Position numbers and translations under genes: made by a program. Below the pieces are notes generated by a model. It searched no databases. It had not been told where the DNA came from and worked only from the letters and a program-made list of their open reading frames with translations. DNA of 64,000 bases from JAWLEV01 sp046538105 (GTDB taxonomy: Bacteria; Chloroflexota; Anaerolineae; UBA1429), in contig JBKHJO010000001.1 of assembly GCA_046538105.1 (NCBI GenBank), forward strand, positions 88,242-152,241. The letters run 5' to 3'. Shown here piece by piece: positions 27,261 through 35,717 of this stretch; position 1 is the stretch's first letter; the number at the start of each line of letters is the position of its first letter.

Positions 27261-28289
27261 CTAGAAGGAGCGGCCGATGAGAATTTCGGTGATGTGTCGC
27301 AGCGTCTCCTGGGCCGGATTTTCCACTTTTATGGTTTCCAGATGTTCGAGCGCCTGATGGTGGTGCTCTTGTGCCCGTTCCCGGGTGTACGTTCGCGCGT
27401 CGGCCCGCTCCAACAACTCTAGGACGCCGGGGACATCTTCCCGTGATAGCCCTTTTTCTGTATAGAGCCGCGCCAGTTCCTCGTGTCCATGGTTCTTCTC
27501 CCATTGCAGGGCATAGAGTACAGGGAGGGTCTTTTTTCGCTCCAGGATGTCGCTGGCGGCGGACTTGCCCATGGTTTCCGGATCTCCCCATGTTCCTAGC
27601 AGATCATCGACGATCTGGAAGGTCATGCCCAGTTCCCGACCAAAGGCGCCATAGGAGGCGATGGTATCCTCCTTTGCCCTGCCCAGCAAGGCGCCTATGG
27701 CGAGGGACGCTGAAAGGAGAGCGGCCGTCTTGTCCTCGATCATACGCTCATAGGCGGTCAAAGGGACCATGTCGATGCTCTCGAAATGGATGTCCAGGTA
27801 TTGCCCCTTGCACATGCGAAGACAGGCCTGGTCCAGGCGCTTGATGACCCGCAGGACGCGGTCTGTTTCATGTCCCTCATCCAGCAGGCGCTGGAGGGCG
27901 AGTCGCGAGATGGCCCACATGGTGTCCCCTGTATTGACGCCCTGGGCGATACCCCATAGATGCCAGACGGTGGGGCGGTGTCGGCGCGTCTCGCTGTGAT
28001 CCTCGATGTCATCGTGGATGAGGGAGAAATTATGTATCAACTCGATGGCGGCGGCGGCGGGCAGGGCGGCTCGCCACGGCCCTCCGACGGCCTCACAGGC
28101 CAGGAGGCAGATTATGGGGCGCAGACGCTTGCCGCCTGGCGCCTCGTGGGGCCGAAAATCGCTATCCAGCCAGCCCATGTGGTATCTCATCATGCCATAA
28201 AGGGGGGCATAGGACTCTTGCTCGTTTTTCAAAATGTCCTGTAGTTCTTCCTCTATGGCCTGGAGGTATTTTCCCGTACCTTGGATCAT
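27261..28289 (-). CDS. Polyprenyl diphosphate synthase (geranylgeranyl-type)
   Basis: A 342-aa all-helical trans-prenyltransferase that condenses isopentenyl diphosphate onto an allylic primer. It shows GKRLRP, the first Asp-rich motif HDDIEDHSETRRHRPT and the second QIVDDLLGTWGD. Gly/Ala-rich AAAAIELIHNFSLIHD lies upstream of the first motif. Chain length cannot be fixed by eye; the family covers C15 to C20. Its ATG lies one base after the TAA of fni, whose end carries the CAGGAG, so the two isoprenoid genes are coupled. Products may feed carotenoids, quinones or lipid carrier. Confidence 0.93.
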   Translation of the reverse strand: MIQGTGKYLQAIEEELQDILKNEQESYAPLYGMMRYHMGWLDSDFRPHEAPGGKRLRPIICLLACEAVGGPWRAALPAAAAIELIHNFSLIHDDIEDHSETRRHRPTVWHLWGIAQGVNTGDTMWAISRLALQRLLDEGHETDRVLRVIKRLDQACLRMCKGQYLDIHFESIDMVPLTAYERMIEDKTAALLSASLAIGALLGRAKEDTIASYGAFGRELGMTFQIVDDLLGTWGDPETMGKSAASDILERKKTLPVLYALQWEKNHGHEELARLYTEKGLSREDVPGVLELLERADARTYTRERAQEHHHQALEHLETIKVENPAQETLRHITEILIGRSF

Positions 28290-28290
28290 C

Positions 28291-29310
28291 TTAACTCCTG
28301 CGTTCTATGTGTGATGGGTCCAGGTGAGCGAGGGTAAGTGCCCCTGTAGCGAACATGGCTGTGCGCAGTTGGTGTATGATCACGGTCAAAAATTCCACCA
28401 CCGTTCCCGTCGATTGAGTGGCTGGAGACAATAGGGGACGGCCGATGCCCACGAGGTCCGCCCCCAAGGCCAGACAGAGGGCCATCTGTACGCCGTCCGT
28501 TATACCGCCACTGACTATGAGGGGTAAGTGGGGACAGGCCTTTCGTACCTGGATCAGCGATTCGGCGGTGGGCAGTCCCCAGGCGTCGAACGCGCCGGCA
28601 ACCTGAGATTGGATAGTGGAGCGACTGCGGTGCTGTTCCACACGGCTCCACGAGGTGCCTCCAGCGCCGCTCACGTCCAGAGCGGTGGCGCCCGCTTCTT
28701 GCAAAAGGGTTGCCGTTTCTGCTGAGAGTCCCCAACCCACCTCTTTGATCAGCACGGGATACTCCAATGTCTCGCACACGTGGGCGATCTTTTCCAGTAA
28801 CCCCCGAAAATCGGTATTCCCCTCGGATTGCAGGGCCTCCTGCAGCGGGTTAAGATGCAGTGCGAGGGCATCGGCCCGTACGCTTTCCACCGCGCGCCGG
28901 CACTCCTGTACGCCATAGCCGTAATTGAGTTGTACGGCCCCCAGATTGGCCAGGAGGAGGATATCGGGAGCATAGTCCCGCACCTTATAGGTTTCCGTCA
29001 GGTCGGCATTCTCGATGCTTACTCGTTGAGATCCCAGTCCCATGGCCAGGCCCAATTGCTGCGCGGCGGTAGCCAGCCGCCTGTTTATCTTTTGGGCCAG
29101 ATCAGTACCTCCTGTCATAGCCGAGATGAGGAGGGGAGCACGGAGTGTGTGGCCCAGGAACCGGCTTTCGGTGTTGATGTCATCCAGGGCTATGTCTGGC
29201 AGGGCGTTGTGAACGAGGTGATATCTTTCCAGCCCCGTGGTGAGGGCGGATGTCACATCCTCGTTCAAACATATCTCCAGATGTTCGTCTTTTCTTTTCC
29301 CGTGGGACAT
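28291..29310 (-). CDS. fni: Type 2 isopentenyl-diphosphate delta-isomerase (FMN-dependent)
   Basis: A 339-aa FMN TIM-barrel enzyme that interconverts IPP and DMAPP. It starts MSHGKRKDEHLEICLNEDVT, the family N-terminus, and shows APLLISAMTGG, AMGLGSQRVSIEN, ALALHLNPLQEA, KEVGWGLSAETA, LDVSGAGGTSW and SGGITDGVQMALCLALGADL for flavin phosphate binding. The type 2 enzyme often pairs with the mevalonate pathway, but no mevalonate gene is in the window. GGGAGGTTGTG precedes the ATG, and a strong promoter sits upstream. It is the first gene of fni-idsA and probably of the longer pbpC-A2M transcript. Confidence 0.95.
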   Translation of the reverse strand: MSHGKRKDEHLEICLNEDVTSALTTGLERYHLVHNALPDIALDDINTESRFLGHTLRAPLLISAMTGGTDLAQKINRRLATAAQQLGLAMGLGSQRVSIENADLTETYKVRDYAPDILLLANLGAVQLNYGYGVQECRRAVESVRADALALHLNPLQEALQSEGNTDFRGLLEKIAHVCETLEYPVLIKEVGWGLSAETATLLQEAGATALDVSGAGGTSWSRVEQHRSRSTIQSQVAGAFDAWGLPTAESLIQVRKACPHLPLIVSGGITDGVQMALCLALGADLVGIGRPLLSPATQSTGTVVEFLTVIIHQLRTAMFATGALTLAHLDPSHIERRS

Positions 29311-29338
29311 TCACAACCTCCCTTGATCACCATTTGCG

Positions 29339-29367
29339 AGTTTACCTTTGCCCGGGACGAATGTCAA
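29339..29367 (-). promoter_or_regulatory. Promoter of fni-idsA
   Basis: Minus strand TTGACA (29362-29367), 17-base spacer, TAAACT (29339-29344), then GGGAGG before the fni ATG. A perfect -35 with ideal spacing. Confidence 0.7.
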
Positions 29368-29418
29368 AGGAGAGAAGTGTTAGCCATGTGTCGTCTCTAC
29401 GATCGCGAATATGTGAGT

Positions 29419-29447
29419 TTGAGGAGAGGGAAGAAAAGGGGTAAAAT
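29419..29447 (+). promoter_or_regulatory. Promoter of the Eis-like acetyltransferase gene
   Basis: TTGAGG (29419-29424), 17-base spacer, TAAAAT (29442-29447), then AAAGGAGAGG before GTG 29486. It is divergent from the fni promoter, 52 bases away. Confidence 0.55.
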
Positions 29448-29485
29448 CGCTGCGGTTTTGGGCAATTTGGCAAAGGAGAGGTCGC

Positions 29486-30715
29486 GTGGGGTTTAGGGCA
29501 TACGATAGAGGGCGAGATAGAGAAGCCGTCCATCGCATTTGGAAAGAAGTGGGGTGGCTGGAGGACGGCGTAGAGGAGGCTGTGGATGTTCTAGTGGATG
29601 CCTCGCGAGCCATGGTGGCCGAGGTGCACGGCGGTGCCGAGTGTCTGGTCCTCACCACCCCCGGTACCATGCGCTATCTGAAACAAGACATTCCCTTTGT
29701 GGGGGTTACGGGGGTGACCACCAGTCGGGTAGCGCGCAGACGAGGGTTGGCCAAGGGCCTTGCCACTCTCTCCTTGGCCCTGGGGGTCGCGGATGGCGCC
29801 GCGGTAGCGGGTTTGGGGATGTTCGATCAGGGATTTTACAACGCCCTCGGTTTTGGCACGGGCAGTTATGAGCACCACTTTAGGTTTGACCCCGCCCATC
29901 TACGGGCTGAGGTTCCCCAGCGTATGCCCCGCCGCATTACCAAGAAGGACTGGGCCGACGCCCACGCGGCGCGTCTCTGCCGCTTCCGACGGCATGGGGA
30001 GATCAACCTGTGCCCTGCTGCTGCGACGCGCTCTGAGATGCTGTGGCAGAAAAAGGGGTTCGGTCTGGGGTATGGAGACGGGCCAGATGGCGCTTTATCC
30101 CACTATATCTGGTGCGATGATCGCGGCGGCGAGCACGGGCCCTATGCGGTACGCTGGTTCGTCTATCGCACTTCTCAACAGTTCTGGGAACTGATGGGCC
30201 TGCTCAAGAGTCTTGGGGATCAGGTGCATTGGATCGAGATGGGGGAGCCGCCAGGCATTCAATTACAGGATTTATTGGACCAGCCTTTCAAGGAGAAGCG
30301 CATCACGAGGCAGTCCGCCCATCCCGTTGGAAACATGGCGGCGGCCTGGTGGCAGATGCGTATATGTGATCTGTCCGCTTGTCTGGCACATACATACCTT
30401 GATCGGGGAGAGGTCTGCTTTAATCTCCGTCTTTGGGATCCCATCGAGGCGTATCTGGATCACGATGCCCCCTGGAGGGGCGTCGGTGGCGAATATGTGG
30501 TTTCTTTGGGGGCCCACTCTCGGGCTGAGCGGGGCCGGAATGCTGCTCTACCCACCGTGGCGGCCTCTGTCAACGCTTTCACACGACTCTGGTTGGGCGT
30601 GCGTCCGGCGAGCAGTCTGGCCATTACCGATGATTTGCAGGCGCCCGCTGCTCTCCTGGACAGACTCGATCGAGTGTTGTGTCTACCGCAGCCCCACGTG
30701 GGGTGGGAACTCTGA
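29486..30715 (+). CDS. Eis-like GNAT N-acetyltransferase
   Basis: A 409-aa protein of the Eis type: a GNAT domain at the N-terminus, a second GNAT-like domain and an SCP2-like C-terminal domain. The first acetyl-CoA site is VTTSRVARRRGLAKGL, matching the Arg/Gln-x-x-Gly-x-Gly/Ala loop. GLGMFDQGFYNALGFGTG is the following strand-helix. The C-terminal third (LWDPIEAYLDHDAPWRGVGG) fits the sterol-carrier-like module. Known members acetylate amines such as aminoglycosides or polyamines, but the substrate here is unknown. Starts at GTG 29486 after AAAGGAGAGG. A terminator begins at its stop. Confidence 0.85.
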   Translation: MGFRAYDRGRDREAVHRIWKEVGWLEDGVEEAVDVLVDASRAMVAEVHGGAECLVLTTPGTMRYLKQDIPFVGVTGVTTSRVARRRGLAKGLATLSLALGVADGAAVAGLGMFDQGFYNALGFGTGSYEHHFRFDPAHLRAEVPQRMPRRITKKDWADAHAARLCRFRRHGEINLCPAAATRSEMLWQKKGFGLGYGDGPDGALSHYIWCDDRGGEHGPYAVRWFVYRTSQQFWELMGLLKSLGDQVHWIEMGEPPGIQLQDLLDQPFKEKRITRQSAHPVGNMAAAWWQMRICDLSACLAHTYLDRGEVCFNLRLWDPIEAYLDHDAPWRGVGGEYVVSLGAHSRAERGRNAALPTVAASVNAFTRLWLGVRPASSLAITDDLQAPAALLDRLDRVLCLPQPHVGWEL

Positions 30716-30743
30716 CGCCCGCTGCTCATCAGGCAGCGGGCGT
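30715..30743. terminator. Bidirectional terminator between convergent genes
   Basis: A perfect 11-bp stem (30715-30725 with 30733-30743) rich in GC, 7-base loop, overlapping the acetyltransferase stop. The convergent peptidase gene ends at 30765. The T tracts are short, so efficiency is unsure. Confidence 0.6.
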
Positions 30744-30764
30744 TCGGGGAGAAACATGTTCCCG

Positions 30765-32141
30765 CTAGAGTTGTTTGTCCGCCAGGCGTTTGAGCATCAG
30801 AGCATAGGCCCTCTGTCCGCGGCGAAAGCTCTTCAGGCGGAAGAACTCGTTGGGGGAGTGCATGCGTTCGTCTGGCAGTCCGAAGGCAAAGCTCACCGAG
30901 TAGGCCTCCAGATGCTCCAGAAAGAGGGAGGTGATGGGCACGGTCCCCCCCATGCGGGTATAGTAGGGCGCGACGCCATAGATCTCTTCCAGAACCTCTG
31001 CAGCGGCCTGGTTTCCCGGATGATCGGCGGGGATGGCATAGGGCTTGGCGCCTACACTCAGATTTCTGGTCTTTACCGTGACACCAGGAGGGCGGTAGGT
31101 GGCGATGTGCTGTTCGAGGCACTGGATAATCCTGCCCGGATCCTGGTCGGGCACGAGGCGACAGGTTATCTTGGCGTGTGCCTCCCTGGGAAGCACGGTC
31201 TTGGTCCCCTCTCCCTGGAACCCGCCATAGATGCCGTTGATCTCCAGGGTGGGGCGGATCCAGGTTCTCTCTCGGGTGTTGTAGCCCGGCTCGCCAAAGA
31301 GTTCCTCCACGCCAATCTGCCCCTTGTACTCTTTTTCGTCAAAGGGTACGGCGGCGATTCTCTCGCGTTCCTCTTTCGTCAAAGGTATCACATTGTCATA
31401 GAATCCCTCGACAAGGATTCTGCCCTCGGGACTGCGCATGGAACTGAGCAATTGCACAATGGCGTGGATGGGATTCTGTACCGCTCCGCCGTAAGTACCC
31501 GAATGCAGATCGTGATCCGGCCCTTGGACATCTATTTGCAGGCCGCAGATGCCGCGGAGACCCACGTGCAACCCCGGATGATCCTCGCTGAACTGCCCCG
31601 CATCGGCGTTGAGGATGAGATCGCAGGCCAGCAAGTCTTTGTGGTTGGCCAGGAACTCGGGAATTTGGGGGCTGCCGATCTCCTCCTGGCCCTCGAAGAA
31701 GAACTTGAGATTTATCGGCAATTCTCCTTCTGTCTTCAAAAGGGCCTCGGCGGCGAGGATGGGGATCAGCATGTTGCCCTTGTCGTCGGTGGCGCCGCGA
31801 GCGTAGATACGGTCGTTTTTAATGGTTGGCTCAAAGGGCTGATGATCCCAGAGATCCAGGGGGTCGACTGGCTGTGTATCAAAGTGTCCGTAGATGAGGA
31901 TGGTGGGAGCGTCCGGGGCGTGTAGCCATTCGCCGTATACCACGGGATGCCCGTCGGTGGGCATGACCTCGACCTTTTCTATGCCCGCTTCACGCAGGCG
32001 CTGGGCTGCCCACTCGCCCGCCCTCTCGACCTCTGGCACATTTTCGGAAAGGGCGGATATGCTAGCAATGCGAAGAAAGTCCTTCAGTTCCTTTATGAAC
32101 CGCGTTTCGTTTTTTTCCAGGTATTCTCTCCAACTGACCAT
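30765..32141 (-). CDS. M20-family dipeptidase/carboxypeptidase
   Basis: A 458-aa di-zinc hydrolase of the M20 family. The metal ligands are visible: His and Asp in ILIYGHFDTQPVDP, bridging Asp in ARGATDDKGNM, catalytic Glu-Glu in FFEGQEEIGSP, Asp in LILNADAGQF, and a late His in RMHSPNEFF. A dimerisation domain inserts at about residues 200-340. It resembles the CNDP/PepV-like dipeptidases in length. A promoter TTGCCC-17-TACAAT and an AAAGGAG site precede the ATG. It is monocistronic and flanked by a terminator. Confidence 0.92.
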   Translation of the reverse strand: MVSWREYLEKNETRFIKELKDFLRIASISALSENVPEVERAGEWAAQRLREAGIEKVEVMPTDGHPVVYGEWLHAPDAPTILIYGHFDTQPVDPLDLWDHQPFEPTIKNDRIYARGATDDKGNMLIPILAAEALLKTEGELPINLKFFFEGQEEIGSPQIPEFLANHKDLLACDLILNADAGQFSEDHPGLHVGLRGICGLQIDVQGPDHDLHSGTYGGAVQNPIHAIVQLLSSMRSPEGRILVEGFYDNVIPLTKEERERIAAVPFDEKEYKGQIGVEELFGEPGYNTRERTWIRPTLEINGIYGGFQGEGTKTVLPREAHAKITCRLVPDQDPGRIIQCLEQHIATYRPPGVTVKTRNLSVGAKPYAIPADHPGNQAAAEVLEEIYGVAPYYTRMGGTVPITSLFLEHLEAYSVSFAFGLPDERMHSPNEFFRLKSFRRGQRAYALMLKRLADKQL

Positions 32142-32191
32142 CTCGATTCGCTCCTTTTTGTGGGCTGTTATGATGAGGTTCTATTGTGCTC

Positions 32192-32220
32192 ATTGTAGTG
32201 AGACTGTGGCGAGGGGGCAA
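32192..32220 (-). promoter_or_regulatory. Promoter of the M20 peptidase gene
   Basis: Minus strand TTGCCC (32215-32220), 17-base spacer, TACAAT (32192-32197), about 50 bases before the ATG. Confidence 0.5.
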
Positions 32221-32384
32221 GAGGCGGAGTGTCGATCACTTTTGCATGGGGTAGGCGTGCGCCGACCGCTCGGGCAATTTTACAGGAGACAGACCTTGGT
32301 TTAGAATCGCTTCCAGCGTCTTCCGGCCTGGAGTCGGTACGACTTGCAACTACTATTGCTATATATGATGGAGGAAAAAAAGTG

Positions 32385-33449
32385 ATGAGCGAGATATCAA
32401 GGCACAGCGGCTATCCCCTTTCCATTATCCCGGGTTACTATGCCAGCGAGCCAGGGATACAGATCGGCACCCAGTTGCCGGCGACGGCCAGCGAGGAGGA
32501 TATGCAACTCGCCAGGCAATTGGGAGTTGAATGGGTCATGACCGCTGTGAGGGACCCCGAGGGACATACGGCGGAGAACTATGCTGCTGTGCGCGAACGG
32601 TTTGAGGAGCATGGGCTAAAGGTTTATCGCCTTGGCAATCACAACTGCCACAATATGGAAGAGGTGACGCTAAATCTGCCGGGGCGTGATGAAAAGATCG
32701 AAGAGTATCTGCAGTACATCCGTAACCTGGGCGAGGCGGGCATCTACTACTCCACGTACGCACACATGGGCAATGGCATCTGGAGCACGGGCCGTGACGA
32801 GATTCGCGGGGGCGCCGACTCGCGGACGTTTCACCTGGATGAGGCCAAGGAAGGCCGATGGGCTGATAAGACGTGGCAGGTTCCCCTTACCCACGGGCGC
32901 GAGTACAGCGAAGAGGAGATTTGGGACAACTATATCTACTTTATCGAGCAGGTGGTTCCTGTGGCCGAGGATGCGGGTGTCTTTATAGGCATTCACCCCG
33001 ATGACCCGCCGGTGCCCGTCTTGGGTGGCGTGCCGCGCTGTATCTTTGGTAGTTTTGAGGGCTACAAGCGGGCCCTGGAGATCGCTGACAGTCCGAATAT
33101 CGGCATGTGCCTGTGTGTCGGCTGTTGGCTAGAAGGTGGGAAGTTTATGGGGAAGGATGTTTTGGAGACCATTCGCTACTTTGGCGAGCGTCGGAAACTC
33201 TTTAAGGTGCATTTCAGGAACGTCACCGCTCCGATACCTGAGGGTGGTTTCACGGAGACCTTTATGGATGCGGGGTATATGGATATGTACCGCGTGATGC
33301 GCGCCCTGCGCGAGGTGGAGTTTGATGGTGCTGTGATGTCGGATCACATGCCCCAGATGGTAGGGGGGAGACGCCTGGGCGAGGCCTATTCCATAGGATA
33401 TATGAAGGCCCTGATTCAGGCGGCGAATGATGAGGTGGAGGGTATATAG
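32385..33449 (+). CDS. UxuA-like mannonate dehydratase (TIM-barrel)
   Basis: A 354-aa protein of the xylose-isomerase-like fold. Motifs IGIHPDDPPVPVLGGVPRCI, KLFKVHFRNVTAPIPEGGF and ETFMDAGYMDMYRVMRAL, with VMSDHMP near the C-terminus, match the Mn/Fe-dependent mannonate dehydratase UxuA, which turns D-mannonate into 2-keto-3-deoxygluconate. The match is to the family; the real sugar acid is unproven. GGAGG lies at 32370-32374. A GTG at 32382 (7-base spacing) is an alternative to the ATG at 32385, and the longer frame from 32229 lacks support. The 240-base region before it has no clear promoter that I can defend. Confidence 0.85.
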   Translation: MSEISRHSGYPLSIIPGYYASEPGIQIGTQLPATASEEDMQLARQLGVEWVMTAVRDPEGHTAENYAAVRERFEEHGLKVYRLGNHNCHNMEEVTLNLPGRDEKIEEYLQYIRNLGEAGIYYSTYAHMGNGIWSTGRDEIRGGADSRTFHLDEAKEGRWADKTWQVPLTHGREYSEEEIWDNYIYFIEQVVPVAEDAGVFIGIHPDDPPVPVLGGVPRCIFGSFEGYKRALEIADSPNIGMCLCVGCWLEGGKFMGKDVLETIRYFGERRKLFKVHFRNVTAPIPEGGFTETFMDAGYMDMYRVMRALREVEFDGAVMSDHMPQMVGGRRLGEAYSIGYMKALIQAANDEVEGI

Positions 33450-33473
33450 CGCGTTTTTCGTCGGGCCTTGTTT

Positions 33474-33502
33474 TTGAATATTTTTGCCTTTCTTTGTATA
33501 CT
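33474..33502 (+). promoter_or_regulatory. Promoter of the aldehyde:ferredoxin oxidoreductase gene
   Basis: TTGAAT (33474-33479), 17-base spacer, TATACT (33497-33502). The -10 overlaps the first of two GTATAC copies (33496-33501 and 33514-33519) that may be an operator. Confidence 0.55.
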
Positions 33503-33546
33503 TTTAAGTGAAGGTATACTATGGACTGAGGTTCTGGGAGGCTAAA

Positions 33547-35442
33547 ATGGCACGTTCGTTTCATAACAAGATGTTGCGGGTGAATCTTACCGAGAGCACT
33601 GTCACAATCGAGGAGCCTGGGGAATCCTATCTTCGCCACTACTTTGGTGGGTGGAACATCATCGTCGATACGTTATTGCGTGAGGTCCCGGCCAATACGG
33701 ATCCGCTGGGCCCGGAAAACAAGTTGGTCTTTGCGCCGGGTGTTTTGAGCGGACTTCCCCTTTCCGGTGCAGCGCGAAACGCCGTTGGGGCCAAATCGCC
33801 CCTGACCGGGGCTTTTGGTGCAGCCGAGGTGGGTGGATTCTGGGGGGCGGAACTCAAGAGGGCGGGCTTTGATGCCGTCATCGTCGAGGGGGCATCGGAC
33901 AAGCCCGTCTATTTATGGATAAATGATGGCAAAGCCGAATTACGCGATGCCTCGGCGCTTTGGGGCAAGAAGACAAAGGAGACGGAAGCAGGCATCCGCG
34001 AGGAATTGGGTGATGACGTTATTCGCTGTGCCATGATCGGTCCGGCCGGTGAGAATATGGTTCGTTACGCCTGTATCATGAACGGACTAAAGGATGCGGG
34101 AGGTCGTACGGGTCTGGGTGCCGTGATGGGTTCGAAGAAACTCAAGGCCATCGCCGTGCGCGGCACCATGGATATCAGTGGCGTCGATGCGGACAAGATC
34201 CGCGAGATGGCTCGGGACATGGCTATGGCTGTCCGGGAGGGCGAAAAGGCTGCGAGCCTGCACGAGTGGGGGACTGGTGTGGGGCTCGAGGGATCGGTCC
34301 TCACAGGGAACCTGCCCATTCGCAACTTTCGCGATGGCGAGTTCGAGGGGGCGGGGAAAATCAGTGCCGAGAACTATATGCCCGAGATCGGCATCGGTAT
34401 GGAGGGATGTTATGCGTGTGCGGTGCGCTGCAAAAAAGTGGTGGATGCCGACTCTCCCTATGAACTGGACTCGGACTATGGTGGGCCCGAATACGAGTCG
34501 GCGGCGTCCCTGGGGTCATGTTGTGGGGTAGATGACATCGTGGCCGTCTCCAAGGCCACAGAGTTGTGTAATGCCAACTCGCTGGATTCTATTGGCACGG
34601 GCGTGGTTATCGCTTTTGCCATGGAGTGCTTTGAGAATGGGTTGCTGACCCTAGAGGATACCGATGGTATCGACCTGCGCTTTGGCAATGGCGATGCCCT
34701 GGTAGAGATGGTGGAAAAGATCGCCCAGCGCGATGGGTTGGGGGGTCTGCTAGCCAACGATCTGCAGTCCATCGCGGAGGAGATTGGCGGAGATGCGGAG
34801 CAGTTTGCCATGCAGGTCAAGGGTCAGCCGTACCCCATGCACGAACCACGGTTCAAGCGCGGATTGGCCATCGGCTATGCGGTCTCGCCAACGGGTGCCG
34901 ATCACGTCCATGCGCTGCATGATTCGGGGCTCGTTGAGCCCGATGAGGATGGTTTTATGCCCAATGAAACGCTGCGGACCATGGGTATCCTGGATGCCAT
35001 AGCTCTGGAGGATCTGGGACCCGAGAAGGTGAGGGCCACCCTTTATAACACCATCGCCTCGGTGACCCTGAACTGCCTCACCACGTGCCTCTTTGTGCCC
35101 TGGACGGCGGAGGAACTGGTAGAGATCGCGCGAGCAGCCACCGGGTGGGATGTGAGTGCCTACGAGTTGCTCAAGGTGGGTGAGCGCGCCCTTAGCCTGG
35201 CTCGCGTTTTTAACGTGCGCGAGGGCTTTGACGTCAGCAGCGACCGCCTTGCGGAACGCAGTTATGGCCCCACGACTTTTGGTGCCCTGGCGGACGGTGG
35301 TATCGACCGGGAGGTGCTGCACGAGGCTCTGCAGAACTACTATGGGATGATAGGGTGGAATGAAGAGAGCGGCGTGCCCACAGCGGCCAAGCTTCACGAG
35401 TTGGGCGTTTCCTGGGCCGTGGACTATTTGCCGGATAACTGA
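33547..35442 (+). CDS. Aldehyde:ferredoxin oxidoreductase, tungsten-dependent
   Basis: A 631-aa oxygen-sensitive enzyme that oxidises aldehydes to acids and reduces ferredoxin using a tungstopterin and a 4Fe-4S cluster. The start MARSFHNKMLRVNLTESTVT, GGWNIIVDTLL and FAPGVLSGLPLSGAARNAVG are the N-terminal cofactor domain. Cluster ligands are C288-x-x-C291-x-x-x-C295 (CYACAVRC) and a late Cys, C510 or C514 (LNCLTTCLF). It is full length. The ATG has GGGAGG close by. It lies between UxuA-like dehydratase and an FAD oxidoreductase, but a strong terminator at 35475 ends this transcript. It supports an anaerobic or microaerobic lifestyle. Confidence 0.95.
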   Translation: MARSFHNKMLRVNLTESTVTIEEPGESYLRHYFGGWNIIVDTLLREVPANTDPLGPENKLVFAPGVLSGLPLSGAARNAVGAKSPLTGAFGAAEVGGFWGAELKRAGFDAVIVEGASDKPVYLWINDGKAELRDASALWGKKTKETEAGIREELGDDVIRCAMIGPAGENMVRYACIMNGLKDAGGRTGLGAVMGSKKLKAIAVRGTMDISGVDADKIREMARDMAMAVREGEKAASLHEWGTGVGLEGSVLTGNLPIRNFRDGEFEGAGKISAENYMPEIGIGMEGCYACAVRCKKVVDADSPYELDSDYGGPEYESAASLGSCCGVDDIVAVSKATELCNANSLDSIGTGVVIAFAMECFENGLLTLEDTDGIDLRFGNGDALVEMVEKIAQRDGLGGLLANDLQSIAEEIGGDAEQFAMQVKGQPYPMHEPRFKRGLAIGYAVSPTGADHVHALHDSGLVEPDEDGFMPNETLRTMGILDAIALEDLGPEKVRATLYNTIASVTLNCLTTCLFVPWTAEELVEIARAATGWDVSAYELLKVGERALSLARVFNVREGFDVSSDRLAERSYGPTTFGALADGGIDREVLHEALQNYYGMIGWNEESGVPTAAKLHELGVSWAVDYLPDN

Positions 35443-35474
35443 AAATTTCTGCGTTACATAACGTTTGACCCTTT

Positions 35475-35516
35475 GCGGGATTCAGGTATGCGAGATCACC
35501 TGAATCCTGCCTTTTT
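35475..35516 (+). terminator. Rho-independent terminator after AOR
   Basis: A 13-bp stem with one G-U pair (35475-35487 with 35498-35510), 10-base loop, then C and TTTTT. Confidence 0.75.
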
Positions 35517-35536
35517 GCTGTTCTTCTGTCAGATGG

Positions 35537-35549
35537 TACGAAAATCGTA
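35537..35549. promoter_or_regulatory. Upstream operator-like inverted repeat (O1)
   Basis: TACGAAAATCGTA, an inverted repeat with 5-bp arms. It differs by one base from O2 at 35600 and lies 63 bases upstream of it, centre to centre, bracketing the promoter at 35567. Confidence 0.6.
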
Positions 35550-35566
35550 GAAAACAACATTAGGTA

Positions 35567-35600
35567 TTGAGAAATACGTACTTATATGGTATAATATAAT
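35567..35600 (+). promoter_or_regulatory. Promoter of the FAD oxidoreductase gene
   Basis: TTGAGA (35567-35572), 17-base spacer, TATAAT (35590-35595), with a second overlapping TATAAT at 35595-35600. Transcription should start at about 35602-35607, inside O2. The spacer holds TACGTA at 35575-35580. Confidence 0.75.
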
Positions 35601-35612
35601 ACGAAATTCGTA
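35600..35612. promoter_or_regulatory. Downstream operator-like inverted repeat (O2)
   Basis: TACGAAATTCGTA, a perfect inverted repeat with 6-bp arms around a central A, overlying the predicted transcription start. A protein bound here should block the promoter. Confidence 0.65.
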
Positions 35613-35622
35613 GAGGATAGGA

Positions 35623-35661
35623 ATGATGTGCATGGATCAGAGGGTTCTCGGAGGACGCTGA
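35623..35661 (+). other. Possible 12-codon leader peptide (uORF)
   Basis: ATG 35623 opens MMCMDQRVLGGR and stops at TGA 35659-35661. GAGGATAGGA precedes it. It ends 56 bases before the real ATG. No transcriptional attenuator is obvious, so it may be fortuitous. Confidence 0.2.
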
Positions 35662-35717
35662 GAAAGGCACAAACTTTCTGTCCATTCATCCAATATGTTG
35701 TGATGGGAGGGTAAAAG

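Noticed and set aside
30213..31925. 570-codon plus-strand frame across the acetyltransferase end and the M20 peptidase
   Set aside because: It spans a terminator and two real genes in other frames and shows no recognisable domain.
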